Assembly (NCBI GenBank): GCA_015207585.1
Contig: JADEWQ010000067.1
Span: 1 to 32,489 of the forward strand
Length of the DNA stretch: 32,489 nucleotides
DNA from: Pleurocapsales cyanobacterium LEGE 06147
GTDB taxonomy: Bacteria; Cyanobacteriota; Cyanobacteriia; Cyanobacteriales; Xenococcaceae
Direction: 5' to 3'
Shown here one piece after another: positions 7,216 through 15,339 of the stretch. Within the stretch, counting starts at the first letter, position 1, and each line of letters starts with the position of its first letter. The notes beneath the pieces are model-generated. The model did no database searches, had not been told where the DNA came from, and saw only the letters and a program-made list of their open reading frames with translations. Position numbers and translations under genes: made by a program.

Positions 7216-8082
7216 ATGAATTGCATCATTAAACGTCGGGCTCAGTTTTCCGCCAGTCACCGCTATTGGTTACCGGAATGGGATGAAGCAGAAAACCAGC
7301 GTTACTTTGGGGCTTGTAGCCGTTTTCCAGGACACGGACACAATTACGTTCTCTATGTTTCTCTGGCTGGTGAATTAGATGAGTACGGCATGGTGCAAAA
7401 CCTGTCCCATGTCAAGCAAGTAATTAAAAGAGAAGTCACCAGTCAATTAAATTATGCTTACCTTAATGGTGTCTGGCCAGAATTTCAACAAACCTTACCT
7501 ACGACGGAAAACATTGCTCGAGTCATTTGGCAAAGATTAGCACCTTACTTACCTTTAGTTAATATTCAATTGTTTGAAAACCCCGAACTTTGCGCCGATT
7601 ATCGAGGAAACGATATGGAAGCATTTTTAACCGTTAAAACCCATTTTAGTGCTGCTCATCGCTTGGCTTTGCCTCACCTAAGCTACGAAGAAAATAGCGC
7701 GATTTATGGTAAATGTGCTCGTCCTAATGGACACGGACATAATTACCATCTCGAAGTTACCGTAGCTGGAGAAATAGATCCCCGTACCGGAATGTTAGTA
7801 GATCTAAGTGCTTTACAAAAAGCGATCGACGATTATGTAGTCGAGCCTTTCGACCATACTTTCCTTAATAAAGATATCCCTTACTTTGCTGAAGTTGTTC
7901 CCACAGCAGAAAATATTGCCCTCTACATTGCTCAACTGTTGCAAGAACCGATTGGTAAACTAGGAGCCGAACTTGATAGAGTCAAATTAATTGAAAGCCC
8001 CAACAATTCTTGTGAGATTTACTGCCGTCAGGAGAAAACAACATTAACTTCAGTTGACCAAAGAGAAACAGTAGTAGCCTAA
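7216..8082 (+). CDS. Double 6-pyruvoyl-tetrahydropterin synthase / 6-carboxytetrahydropterin synthase-like protein
   Basis: A 288-residue protein made of two PTPS/QueD (T-fold) domains in tandem, residues 1-130 and 135-275; single-domain enzymes are about 120-150 residues. Zinc ligands are present in both: H15, H40, H42 in the first (SASH, GHGHN) and H148, H173, H175 in the second (SAAH, GHGHN). The active-site Cys is C34 and C167. The second domain keeps the Asp-His pair (D213-H214 in FDHTFLN) and Glu260; in the first the matching positions are N79-Y80 (LNYAYLN), although E121 is kept. The family converts dihydroneopterin triphosphate to 6-pyruvoyl- or 6-carboxytetrahydropterin for biopterin or queuosine-type pathways. 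The second domain is therefore the likely catalyst and the first may be structural. No pterin genes are adjacent, so the product is not determined. Confidence 0.88.
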   Translation: MNCIIKRRAQFSASHRYWLPEWDEAENQRYFGACSRFPGHGHNYVLYVSLAGELDEYGMVQNLSHVKQVIKREVTSQLNYAYLNGVWPEFQQTLPTTENIARVIWQRLAPYLPLVNIQLFENPELCADYRGNDMEAFLTVKTHFSAAHRLALPHLSYEENSAIYGKCARPNGHGHNYHLEVTVAGEIDPRTGMLVDLSALQKAIDDYVVEPFDHTFLNKDIPYFAEVVPTAENIALYIAQLLQEPIGKLGAELDRVKLIESPNNSCEIYCRQEKTTLTSVDQRETVVA

Positions 8083-8354
8083 CTATGTCTCAGAACTCTT
8101 AGCTTTCCTTTCTACTCTTATCGGGGCAGGGGTATTAAGGCTAATTAAGTGAAAAATGATTAGTGGATTAACCAGTATTGGCGATCCAATCTCTAATTTG
8201 TTGACTAATATCTAAGATATCGAGAGGATTAATAGTCCGATCGCGACCCAAATAGCTAACTACCAGTTTTCTTAAGGACTGTTAATACTTAATTGGCGAA
8301 ATAGATAAAGCAAGAAAAAGTGTTTGATAATATGGGCAAAAGTTAGTCAGCTTT
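8083..8354. other. Intergenic stretch after the PTPS-like gene
   Basis: No intact gene. The only coding-like signal is the 37-codon fragment on the minus strand at 8168-8281. The hairpin array starts at 8355. Confidence 0.5.
8168..8281 (-). pseudogene. Possible C-terminal remnant of an unidentified protein
   Basis: A stop-to-stop minus-strand frame of 37 codons without a start codon reads QSLRKLVVSYLGRDRTINPL followed by DILDISQQIRDWIANTG. The composition and alternation (hydrophobic strand, basic turn, amphipathic helix, then a stop) look like the end of a real protein rather than random DNA. The upstream side is cut by a stop at 8282-8284. I do not recognise the family. Confidence is low. 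Confidence 0.3.
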
Positions 8355-8508
8355 ACACCGTCTTTTCCAACGGTGTCCTAAAAGGCGGGGCAATCCAAGA
8401 TACTCCGCCGTTTGATGATGAAGTCACTTAAACTTCGTCTTACAGCGGTGTATAGTAGTCGCAATGTCCCGCTATTGCTTCGGGTGCAGTTCCTTACTAG
8501 TCTGCACC
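8355..8508 (+). ncRNA. Array of five stem-loops upstream of the CAAD gene (candidate structured RNA or element end)
   Basis: Five consecutive hairpins: acaccg/cggtgt (8355-8360 with 8371-8376), ggcgggg/ctccgcc (8384-8390 with 8403-8409, one G-T), gatgaagt/acttcgtc (8417-8424 with 8432-8439, one G-T), agcgg/ccgct (8444-8448 with 8469-8473) and ggtgcag/ctgcacc (8483-8489 with 8502-8508). The array ends 36 bases before the ribosome binding site of the downstream CAAD gene. It could be an RNA leader, a small RNA, or the structured end of a lost IS200/IS605-type element. I do not recognise a known family. Confidence 0.4.
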
Positions 8509-8544
8509 TCTATCTGACTAATTATAAAATGTTAAAGCTAACAA

Positions 8545-8550
8545 AAGGAG
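8545..8550 (+). promoter_or_regulatory. Shine-Dalgarno site of the CAAD gene
   Basis: AAGGAG lies 9 bases before the ATG at 8560 and fixes that start. Confidence 0.65.
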
Positions 8551-8559
8551 TGCTCAAAA

Positions 8560-8997
8560 ATGGAATCTGAAGCTAACCAAACAGCAGAAACTACAACAGT
8601 ACAAACTCCTTCGGGAATCAAAACTGGCTCCCCGGGGGCGATCGCGCCTGCCAAGACATCTCCAGCAGAAAAGCCATGGCAAGAATGGATAGAGCTTGGT
8701 AGCGACTTTTTGTCCAAATTATACGACTATATAGGAGAGTTTCTCTCAGACAACAGAAAACTATTGATTAATTTAGGGTTACTTTTTGGTGCTGTTGTTG
8801 CAGTTAAATTAACCCTAGCTATTCTCGATGCCATTAACGATATTCCCCTACTAGCTCCTTTGTTGGAACTCGTCGGTCTTGGCTATACGGGCTGGTTTGT
8901 ATATCGTTATCTGTTGAAAGAATCTACTCGTGAAGAGTTGGTAACTGAATTTGAATCGCTCAAATCTCAAGTTATGGGTAAAACTCCCAATAGCTAA
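8560..8997 (+). CDS. CAAD-domain (CURT1/CurT-like) thylakoid membrane protein
   Basis: A 145-residue protein. Residues 1-45 are a polar, Thr/Pro/Ala-rich, probably disordered N-terminus. From residue ~47 comes the CAAD domain: an amphipathic helix (LGSDFLSKLYDYIGEFLSDN), two hydrophobic segments (about residues 68-89 and 94-117) joined by a short AINDIPLLAPLL turn, and a charged C-terminal amphipathic helix (STREELVTEFESLKSQVMG). CAAD domains also occur fused to cyanobacterial aminoacyl-tRNA synthetases and anchor them in membranes. Free-standing forms are related to the CURT1 proteins that bend thylakoid membranes at grana margins or biogenesis centres. AAGGAG nine bases upstream supports the ATG. 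The hairpin array lies directly 5' and a terminator directly 3', so it looks monocistronic and possibly regulated through its leader. Confidence 0.85.
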   Translation: MESEANQTAETTTVQTPSGIKTGSPGAIAPAKTSPAEKPWQEWIELGSDFLSKLYDYIGEFLSDNRKLLINLGLLFGAVVAVKLTLAILDAINDIPLLAPLLELVGLGYTGWFVYRYLLKESTREELVTEFESLKSQVMGKTPNS

Positions 8998-9041
8998 GCA
9001 GGGATTAATTTTCCCTCCTAAATTGTCAAACTAGATTTTAT

Positions 9042-9075
9042 TGCCTTCCCTATTAAGCAGCGGGTAGGCATTTTT
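9042..9075 (+). terminator. Rho-independent terminator of the CAAD gene
   Basis: tgcct-t-ccc (9042-9050) pairs with ggg-t-aggca (9062-9070) through eight base pairs and one T-T mismatch, and TTTTT follows at 9071-9075. It is 44 bases after the stop at 8997, in the right direction. Confidence 0.6.
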
Positions 9076-9136
9076 CATATTAACTATAAAAACCGAAAAT
9101 TTTTGTTTCTACGAAATATATCTGGGGATTTTTTTA

Positions 9137-10276
9137 TTATTCAAGTAATTTTAAATACTTGTTGATTTTTTGTTGAATTTCTCTAAGGGTTGATAAATCT
9201 TCTGAATCAGTAGAGTCTAAATAAGCGTACATTTGCTTGATGGTTTTTTCTAACTTAAGAGCAAGGCTGACAGCTTGTTCTGTCATTTTTTTTACTTGTC
9301 TTTGTTCATAAAAATTTAACGCTTTGCCACGCAAAACCTGAATAGTTGCTTCTTCCCCCCATTGACCGGGAAATATTTCTAGGCGTAGCAGCAAACGTTC
9401 TTGCTTGTGAATTTTTTCTAAAGCTAGCTTTTTGCGTTTGTCGAGAGGAACGGGGGGGAGTTTGGCTAATGCTTTGACGCGAGCGAGGATTGACTGATAA
9501 ATTCCAAGAGATACTCGATCTAGCGAAAACGTTACTTCTCCATCTTGACTGCAAACAATGCGACCGCACTCAGATAATCTTTGTAAGTATAGTCTTCCAA
9601 TTCCGTTGTCAAGCAGCCTGTTCATTATTTCTTGCCATAACTGTTCGGGGGTTAAGAGTAAATCCTCTATCCGCTCGATTTCTCCTTTCTCCGATGGGGT
9701 CAAAGTAGAAGAATGAGACGGATTATTGCCCGTGAAATTAGTAAGATCTGACTTGACGACATCGGCACCCTTGGAAAAAGGCTCTTGTCCGATTTGCTCT
9801 TCTAAAGGGGCTGAAAATTCTTCTGGGCGATCGATAATCAGTGTAGGTCTATCGTGGAGAGTGGAAGGTTTTTGGTTCTTTTCCTTTGTTTGGGGTGTTG
9901 CGGTTAATGTATGTGTCGAATCTAGATCGGCTCTATCCGAATTGCCAAGATACTTTAAATAAGCCGCCAGAACTGATTGATGAGTGTTGGAGCCAATCGG
10001 CTCTATTTCAATACCATAGCCCAAAGAATTAACAATGGAGCGCACAAATTTGAGTGCAGAAACATCTTTCGGGTTCACCATCCCCAAAACGAGACGATTA
10101 TTTTGGAGTTTTAGAGGCAAAACTCGATAATGAAGGCAGGATTCCAAAGACAGAACCGACTTAATCATTTGAAAAATAACCCCATGGTCGATCGCTAAAC
10201 TGTCTATTTTTTGATCGGCAGTTATATCCGCTCGAAAAAGGTCTGGACGATGAGATGGATGGTGAGATTCTGACAT
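9137..10276 (-). CDS. Orphan MshEN/GspE-N-domain protein, possibly pilus- or secretion-linked
   Basis: A 379-residue protein. Residues ~25-115 match the N-terminal domain of type II secretion/type IV pilus ATPases (MshEN/GspE-N; AIDHGVIFQMIKSVLSLESC ... YRVLPLKLQNNRLVLGMVNP). In some relatives this domain binds c-di-GMP. Residues ~115-200 are a polar linker (THTLTATPQTKEKNQKPS). Residues ~205-345 form a further domain that I do not recognise (EDLLLTPEQLWQEIMNRLLD ... SLGIYQSILARVKALAKLPP). The last ~35 residues are a charged helix (LREIQQKINKYLKLLE). There is no Walker A motif and no ATPase domain, so it is not a motor. It may be an accessory or regulator of pilus ATPases. It stands alone, so context gives no help. 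Confidence 0.7.
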   Translation of the reverse strand: MSESHHPSHRPDLFRADITADQKIDSLAIDHGVIFQMIKSVLSLESCLHYRVLPLKLQNNRLVLGMVNPKDVSALKFVRSIVNSLGYGIEIEPIGSNTHQSVLAAYLKYLGNSDRADLDSTHTLTATPQTKEKNQKPSTLHDRPTLIIDRPEEFSAPLEEQIGQEPFSKGADVVKSDLTNFTGNNPSHSSTLTPSEKGEIERIEDLLLTPEQLWQEIMNRLLDNGIGRLYLQRLSECGRIVCSQDGEVTFSLDRVSLGIYQSILARVKALAKLPPVPLDKRKKLALEKIHKQERLLLRLEIFPGQWGEEATIQVLRGKALNFYEQRQVKKMTEQAVSLALKLEKTIKQMYAYLDSTDSEDLSTLREIQQKINKYLKLLE

Positions 10277-10736
10277 TACTAGGTCGGCTTTTGGATAAAT
10301 GGCAATTTCTAGAAGTAAATTGCGTAAGGGGCTGTGACTGTTTTTTTACGGCAGTCCTGGTAAACCCCGTCACAAAGATACATACACTTATCTACTGTAG
10401 AAAGCTTGCCCGCATGAGCAAAACTGTCTCTGTGATAGCAACTTCGTACCAAATTACGTCTTGCGGGAGTTCGCCACAGGTAAATCCTCCAGATAAGCCT
10501 CCCTATGCGCCCGAAAAATTTTGTACCCTAAACACAAATCTAGACCTGCTTAGCGTAGATATAGGTTTTTACCTGGATGCATCAACCTAGGCAAGAAATA
10601 AATTGAGCAAACTTGCTACTGGTCGATCTATATTTAAATTACCCAAATAGAGAGATAAGATTAGCAATTGGGATTCCGTATATTTGCTGAATTTGGTCTA
10701 AAATGCCCCTGAGTACATTGTCAGAATAGGAAACTT
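10277..10736. other. 460-base intergenic region between the MshEN gene and dapB
   Basis: The divergent arrangement means both promoters should be here. A plus-strand frame crosses 10255-10590 but its composition (many Cys, Pro, Ser and no periodicity) and lack of a ribosome binding site argue against a gene. I see no tRNA or clear terminator. A weak AGGAA precedes the dapB ATG. Confidence 0.45.
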
Positions 10737-11564
10737 ATGACAAATCAATCTGCTATACCGGTGGTCGTTAATGGTGCGGCGGGCAAAATGGGTCGGGAAG
10801 TAATCAAGGCTGTCGCTAGAGCAGAAGATATGGTACTAGTGGGAGCTGTCGATCGCAACCCCGATTATCTGGGTCGAGATGTAGGAGAAGTAGCTGGCTG
10901 CGATAGTTTGGAAGTACCGATTCTTAACGATTTACAAAGTGTGTTAGTGTTGGCTACTCAGGAAAAAATTCAAGGGGTAATGGTCGATTTTACCCATCCC
11001 GATAGTGTTTACGACAACGTCCGCAGCGCGATCGCCTATGGAGTTCGTCCTGTCGTCGGGACAACGGGATTGAGTGAAAAACAAATTAAGGATTTGGCCG
11101 AATTTGCCGATAAAGCTAGCACTGGTGCTTTAATTATTCCTAATTTTTCAATTGGGATGGTTTTACTTCAACAAGCTGCCATCGCTGCTTCTCAATATTT
11201 TGATCACGTAGAAATTATCGAACTGCATCACGATCGCAAGGCTGATGCTCCCAGCGGCACGGCAATTAAAACAGCTCAGATGCTAGCAGAAATGGGCAAA
11301 ACTTATAATCCACAACAAGTTGAAGAAACAGAAACACTGGCGGGGGCAAGAGGAGGAAAGGCAGCAGAAAATATTCGCATTCACAGCGTGCGCTTACCCG
11401 GATTAATTGCTCATCAAGAAGTAATTTTTGGCGCACCCGGTCAAATATATACTCTCAGACACGATACCAGCGATCGCTCTTGTTATATGCCTGGTGTTTT
11501 GCTGGCTATCCGCAAAGTGACTCAACTCAATTCTTTGCTTTATGGTTTAGAAAAGATATTGTAA
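10737..11564 (+). CDS. dapB: 4-hydroxy-tetrahydrodipicolinate reductase
   Basis: A 275-residue protein of normal length for DapB. It reduces the dipicolinate-pathway intermediate with NAD(P)H in lysine and diaminopimelate synthesis, and so feeds peptidoglycan. The N-terminal Rossmann motif is [13 protein letters not shown] (residues ~9-21). GTTGLS (about 117) is the nucleotide contact. [10 protein letters not shown] (about 136) leads into the C-terminal domain, and [15 protein letters not shown] holds the catalytic His-His and the substrate-binding Lys and SGTA residues. The C-terminus ([24 protein letters not shown]) is typical. The gene downstream starts 26 bases after the stop on the same strand, so the two are probably co-transcribed. 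Confidence 0.97.
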   Translation: MTNQSAIPVVVNGAAGKMGREVIKAVARAEDMVLVGAVDRNPDYLGRDVGEVAGCDSLEVPILNDLQSVLVLATQEKIQGVMVDFTHPDSVYDNVRSAIAYGVRPVVGTTGLSEKQIKDLAEFADKASTGALIIPNFSIGMVLLQQAAIAASQYFDHVEIIELHHDRKADAPSGTAIKTAQMLAEMGKTYNPQQVEETETLAGARGGKAAENIRIHSVRLPGLIAHQEVIFGAPGQIYTLRHDTSDRSCYMPGVLLAIRKVTQLNSLLYGLEKIL

Positions 11565-11590
11565 CCAAAATTTCCAATTTGAGAATTTTA

Positions 11591-12307
11591 ATGCTAGTTC
11601 CTCTTACTCGCGAAAAATTTGAGCAAATTATTCCTCGGATTGCGACGGGTCCCCAGTATAACTATTACTGGGGCAAGTGGCGCGACTTACTCAATCGACT
11701 GCTCATTTCGGTTGTGGCTATAGTGGTTATATTGCTGGTCGGTCAAATCTTAGGTGGGGGAGCAACGGCACTAGTGCTATTGCTGGCGGTAATTGCCGGT
11801 CTTTACTGGCTCTGGGGTCCCGTGTATTGGGCTAGTTTGCGCAATGCTTCTTATCGTCGGTTTCCCTATAGTGGCTTTTGGCAGGGTCGAGTAGTAGAAA
11901 CTTTTGTGACCGAAGAATTAATCGGTGAGGAAGAAACTGTCAATCAACGGGGAGAATTGGTCATCATTGAGAATCGGGAGCGAAGAATTAATCTGGTTAT
12001 CCGCGATGAAGATGGATTTGAATTAGAAGTACAAGCTCCCCTCCGTCGCATTCATAAAGCGATCGCTCCCGGTCAAATCGCCGAATTGCTAGTCTTGTCT
12101 AATCGAAAAGACTTAGGCAAGATCGATAAATATACCGATGCCTACATTCCCAGTCAAAATCTGTGGGTTGGGGAATATCCTTGGCTACAGAGAGATGTCT
12201 TTGCAGAAGTTAGTCGTCAATTAGCCCAGCAAGGACTGTCAGTTCCAAGCAGTAAAAGCCGTACCCTATATAGCAATAAGTTAACTCGGTATAAAAAAAT
12301 AAACTAA
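11591..12307 (+). CDS. Conserved cyanobacterial membrane protein (often labelled 'phosphate ABC transporter permease')
   Basis: A 238-residue protein from the ATG at 11591 (MLVPLTREKFEQIIPRIATG). A longer frame starts inside dapB, but MLVPLTRE is the family's usual beginning as I remember it, and it leaves a normal gap after dapB. Two adjacent hydrophobic segments lie at about residues 39-56 and 60-80 (RLLISVVAIVVILLVGQILG; ALVLLLAVIAGLYWLWGPVYW). The rest is soluble and beta-rich (RRFPYSGFWQGRVVETFVTEELIGEEE ... LVIIENRERRINLVIRDEDG). Relatives in cyanobacteria are annotated as phosphate permeases, but nothing here looks like an ABC permease (no EAA loop and too few membrane spans). I regard the function as unknown. 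Confidence 0.8.
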   Translation: MLVPLTREKFEQIIPRIATGPQYNYYWGKWRDLLNRLLISVVAIVVILLVGQILGGGATALVLLLAVIAGLYWLWGPVYWASLRNASYRRFPYSGFWQGRVVETFVTEELIGEEETVNQRGELVIIENRERRINLVIRDEDGFELEVQAPLRRIHKAIAPGQIAELLVLSNRKDLGKIDKYTDAYIPSQNLWVGEYPWLQRDVFAEVSRQLAQQGLSVPSSKSRTLYSNKLTRYKKIN

Positions 12308-12345
12308 TAAAAATGATACTAATTAGCCAAGCATAGAGTGTTAGG

Positions 12346-12513
12346 TTATTCTATTTTGTCTAATTGACGGACTACCCCTCCATGATTTTTAGCCATGGTC
12401 TCGGCCATTTCCTTAGAGGGAAATTTACTGGCTCTCTCCAATACTGGTTGAAATTGACCGGAGGGAGTTAAATAATGAGTAAATATACCCACTTGCTTGT
12501 AGACTATCCACAT
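12346..12513 (-). CDS. Small hypothetical protein (55 residues)
   Basis: Starting at the ATG at 12513, the minus strand reads MWIVYKQVGIFTHYLTPSGQ and then FQPVLERASKFPSKEMAETM plus a short charged end (VRQLDKIE). The aromatic-rich start and the SKFPSKEMAETMAKNHGG helix look protein-like: one short beta unit followed by a helix. An in-frame TTG start 18 bases upstream is possible but unnecessary. No strong ribosome binding site is visible. No family recognised. Confidence 0.5.
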   Translation of the reverse strand: MWIVYKQVGIFTHYLTPSGQFQPVLERASKFPSKEMAETMAKNHGGVVRQLDKIE

Positions 12514-12627
12514 TTTATTCAATCTTTTCAATTGGTTTGGAAAGATTTTACCGCTCGAGCGCGTTTATGGAAAAATTCTTATAAGTTAGATTAATTTAAT
12601 AACACTCAAAATGAATGTGAGTGGAGT

Positions 12628-12933
12628 ATGGTTAAGAATTACGTGCCAGAAATTGTTAAAGATGAAACGATTTATGAAGTTTATATTGCCTCTTTGGGCG
12701 AAAAATGGAATAAGGCATTAGCTTATATCTCGATTAAATTTGGCATTGATATCAAAGAAGTAATTAAATTTAAAAAAAATCCAAGAAAACTGTTATTTGC
12801 CGGAAATGCAGTAGAAGTGTTTGCTTTAAGAAATGAATTAGGCGATCGCGGGATAGAGGTAAAGATTGAGCCAGAGTTTAAATACGATATATTTGATGAT
12901 ATTCAAACAGGTGCGCAGAATCACTGGTCTTGA
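12628..12933 (+). CDS. Hypothetical protein with an L7/L12-C-terminal-like fold
   Basis: A 101-residue protein. The central part (YEVYIASLGEKWNKALAYIS, then IDIKEVIKFKKNPRKLLFAG, then AVEVFALRNELGDRGIEVKI) alternates strand, helix, helix, strand, helix, strand. That is like the C-terminal domain of ribosomal protein L7/L12 or ClpS-like adaptors, with a final glycine-rich helix end followed by an IEVKIEP strand. The resemblance is to the fold pattern only. GGAG lies just before the ATG. It precedes recQ by 114 bases on the same strand and could be co-transcribed. Function unknown. Confidence 0.6.
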   Translation: MVKNYVPEIVKDETIYEVYIASLGEKWNKALAYISIKFGIDIKEVIKFKKNPRKLLFAGNAVEVFALRNELGDRGIEVKIEPEFKYDIFDDIQTGAQNHWS

Positions 12934-13047
12934 AGGAGAAAGTACTTTAAATTTTTATTCAGAAGGTTGGATTTCTTCTTATTGCTGCATTGCGCCATCA
13001 GAAATTCAGCTAATAAAAAATTTTTTTTGACTTTTGACTTTCCGCTC

Positions 13048-15177
13048 ATGCCTCTTTTTACTTCCCTAGAAGAAGCTTTAAAACATTTTTTCGGTTACGA
13101 TACCTTTCGTTCCGGACAGAAGCAAATCGTTGAAGAGGCACTGCAAAATAAAGATTTACTAATTATTATGCCTACTGGCGGAGGCAAATCTCTTTGTTTT
13201 CAACTTCCTGCCCTACTCAAACCAGGTTTAACCGTCGTTGTTTCACCCCTGATTGCTTTGATGCAAGATCAAGTGGACACGCTGCAAGATAATGGTATTG
13301 GAGCAACTTTTCTCAATAGTACCCTAGATTATGAAGAAATGCGATCGCGCCAAGGGGCTATCCTTCAGGGTAAGATTAAGTTACTCTATGTCGCCCCGGA
13401 AAAGTTGCTGGCAGAGAAATTTGGTTCTTTTTTAGACCAAGTAGCCAATCAAGTAGGGATTGCTGCCATAGCCATTGATGAAGCCCACTGCGTCTCGGAA
13501 TGGGGGCACGATTTTCGTCCCGAATATCGCCAACTAAAACTACTGCGCGATCGCTATCCACAAGTACCAATTCTTGCCCTAACTGCAACAGCAACCAAAA
13601 GAGTACGACAAGATATTATCACACAGCTCGGTTTGCGCCAGCCTCAGATTCACATTACCAGTTTCAACCGCACTAACATCCATTACGAAGTACAACCCAA
13701 AGACAAAAAAAGTTACAGTCAACTCCTGCAACAGATCCGCACTCAATCTGGTTCGGGTATAGTTTATTGTCTCAGCCGACGTAGTGTAGAAGAGATTGCC
13801 TACAGACTACAAAAAGATGAAGTTAAAGCCCTACCCTATCATGCAGGTATGACAGATGAAAGGAGAACGATCAATCAAACACGCTTTCTGCGAGATGACG
13901 TGCAAGTAATGGTGGCGACGATTGCCTTTGGCATGGGAATTAATAAACCGGATGTCCGTTTTGTATATCATTACGATCTGCCTCGCAGCTTAGAAAACTT
14001 TTATCAAGAGTCGGGAAGGGCTGGCAGAGATGGGGAAGCAGCTAAATCGATTCTCTTTTTTAGCATTAGCGATCGCCAAAAAATCAACTATCTCATCGAA
14101 CAAAAATCTGACCCTAGCGAACAAAGAATAGCCCGCCAACAGTTACGTCAAATAGTCGATTATGCTGAAGGTACTGACTGTCGTCGCACGATTTTATTGA
14201 GCTATTTTGGCGAAAGATTTAGAGGTGACTGCGGCAAGTGCGATAATTGTCTTACTCCCAAAACTCTAGAAGATTGGACGATCGAAGCGCAAAAGTTTCT
14301 TTCCTGCGTCGCCCGCTGTCAAGAAAAATTTGGCATGATGCACATTATCGACGTATTAAGAGGCGCGCGGAAAAAGAAAATCGAACAGTACGGACACCAT
14401 TTACTCTCCACTTATGGCATTGGTAAAAGTAGAAGCATTGCTGAATGGAAAATGTTAGGGCGATCGCTACTTCATCAAGAATTAGTTAGCGAAACCAACG
14501 ACGGTTATCGTATCCTTAAGCTAAATAAACGAAGTTGGGAAATTTTACGCAAACAGCGATCGGTTCAAATTGCCGTGAGCGATCGCCCTAAATCTGAGCC
14601 TGGAAGAGAATATAATTTTACCAAAGCAGAAGCAGAAATACTATTCGAGCGATTGAAACAATTACGCAAACAAATTGCCAATCTCCACTCAGTTCCACCG
14701 TACATTATTTTTGCCGATTCCAGTCTCAAATTAATGGCACAATTACAACCTCAAACTTTGACAGAATTTGCCAATATTTCAGGAGTAGGCAGTCATAAGC
14801 TCAAACAATATGGAGAACAATTTGTTTCAGTAATCAGGGAATTTTGTCAAGTTCAAAAATTACCGACTCCGCTTCCTTCTCATAGTCAAATGGCTACTCT
14901 TCAACTGCATCAGCAAGGTTTAAATGTAGACGAGATTGCCCAAAAACGAAATTTAGCTGTCAGTACTATTAATACTCATCTAAGCGAACTGATTGAGATG
15001 AATCAGCCAGTTGCTCTTAATCGGTTGGTACAGCTAGATAAACAACAAAGAATTAAGGGAGCCATAGAAAAAATTGGCGCAGATTCTCTCAAACAAATAA
15101 AAGAATATTTAGGAGAAAATTATAGTTATGTGGAAATTAGATTAGTAAGAGCTTGGTGGCGCAGTCATCAGCAATAA
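13048..15177 (+). CDS. recQ: ATP-dependent DNA helicase RecQ (long form)
   Basis: A 709-residue RecQ helicase that unwinds DNA 3' to 5' in recombination and fork repair. I start it at the ATG at 13048 (MPLFTSLEEALKHFFGYDTF). The longer frame from 12967 adds an unusual Phe/Asn-rich leader. Motifs: RecQ motif 0 (FGYDTFRSGQKQIV), Walker A MPTGGGKS at 41-48, DEAH at 144-147 with the aromatic-rich loop (HCVSEWGHDFRPEY), motif V/VI (ATIAFGMGINKPDVRFVYHYD; QESGRAGRDG), and the RQC zinc site (CRRTILLSYFGERFRGDCGKCDNC, four Cys). An HRDC domain follows (LFERLKQLRKQIANLHSVPPYIIF). The last ~100 residues are a helix-turn-helix extension (LHQQGLNVDEIAQKRNLAVS). A second, shorter RecQ lies 1.2 kb away on the other strand. 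Confidence 0.96.
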   Translation: MPLFTSLEEALKHFFGYDTFRSGQKQIVEEALQNKDLLIIMPTGGGKSLCFQLPALLKPGLTVVVSPLIALMQDQVDTLQDNGIGATFLNSTLDYEEMRSRQGAILQGKIKLLYVAPEKLLAEKFGSFLDQVANQVGIAAIAIDEAHCVSEWGHDFRPEYRQLKLLRDRYPQVPILALTATATKRVRQDIITQLGLRQPQIHITSFNRTNIHYEVQPKDKKSYSQLLQQIRTQSGSGIVYCLSRRSVEEIAYRLQKDEVKALPYHAGMTDERRTINQTRFLRDDVQVMVATIAFGMGINKPDVRFVYHYDLPRSLENFYQESGRAGRDGEAAKSILFFSISDRQKINYLIEQKSDPSEQRIARQQLRQIVDYAEGTDCRRTILLSYFGERFRGDCGKCDNCLTPKTLEDWTIEAQKFLSCVARCQEKFGMMHIIDVLRGARKKKIEQYGHHLLSTYGIGKSRSIAEWKMLGRSLLHQELVSETNDGYRILKLNKRSWEILRKQRSVQIAVSDRPKSEPGREYNFTKAEAEILFERLKQLRKQIANLHSVPPYIIFADSSLKLMAQLQPQTLTEFANISGVGSHKLKQYGEQFVSVIREFCQVQKLPTPLPSHSQMATLQLHQQGLNVDEIAQKRNLAVSTINTHLSELIEMNQPVALNRLVQLDKQQRIKGAIEKIGADSLKQIKEYLGENYSYVEIRLVRAWWRSHQQ

Positions 15178-15339
15178 ATAAGAGATGAGGTATAAAGGCT
15201 AAGTCACCATAAAAAATGGTTTATTTTGATAGGAGTAGTTTTTATTGAGATGGTTTATAAAAGTTTATTTATTCCTCAGAAAAATAATCTGCTTATTTTT
15301 GTAAACTTAATTGCAGTTCTTTTAATTTATTGATAAGTT

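Noticed and set aside
10255-10590. 111-residue plus-strand open frame between the MshEN gene and dapB
   Set aside because: No ribosome binding site, no coding periodicity, Cys/Pro/Ser-rich random composition, and it starts inside the opposite gene.
11480-11590. Longer start for the membrane protein after dapB
   Set aside because: It would begin inside dapB in another frame. The MLVPLTRE start at 11591 fits the family and the spacing.
12967-13047. Upstream extension of the long RecQ
   Set aside because: The extra residues are unlike any RecQ N-terminus and the ATG at 13048 begins with the expected sequence.
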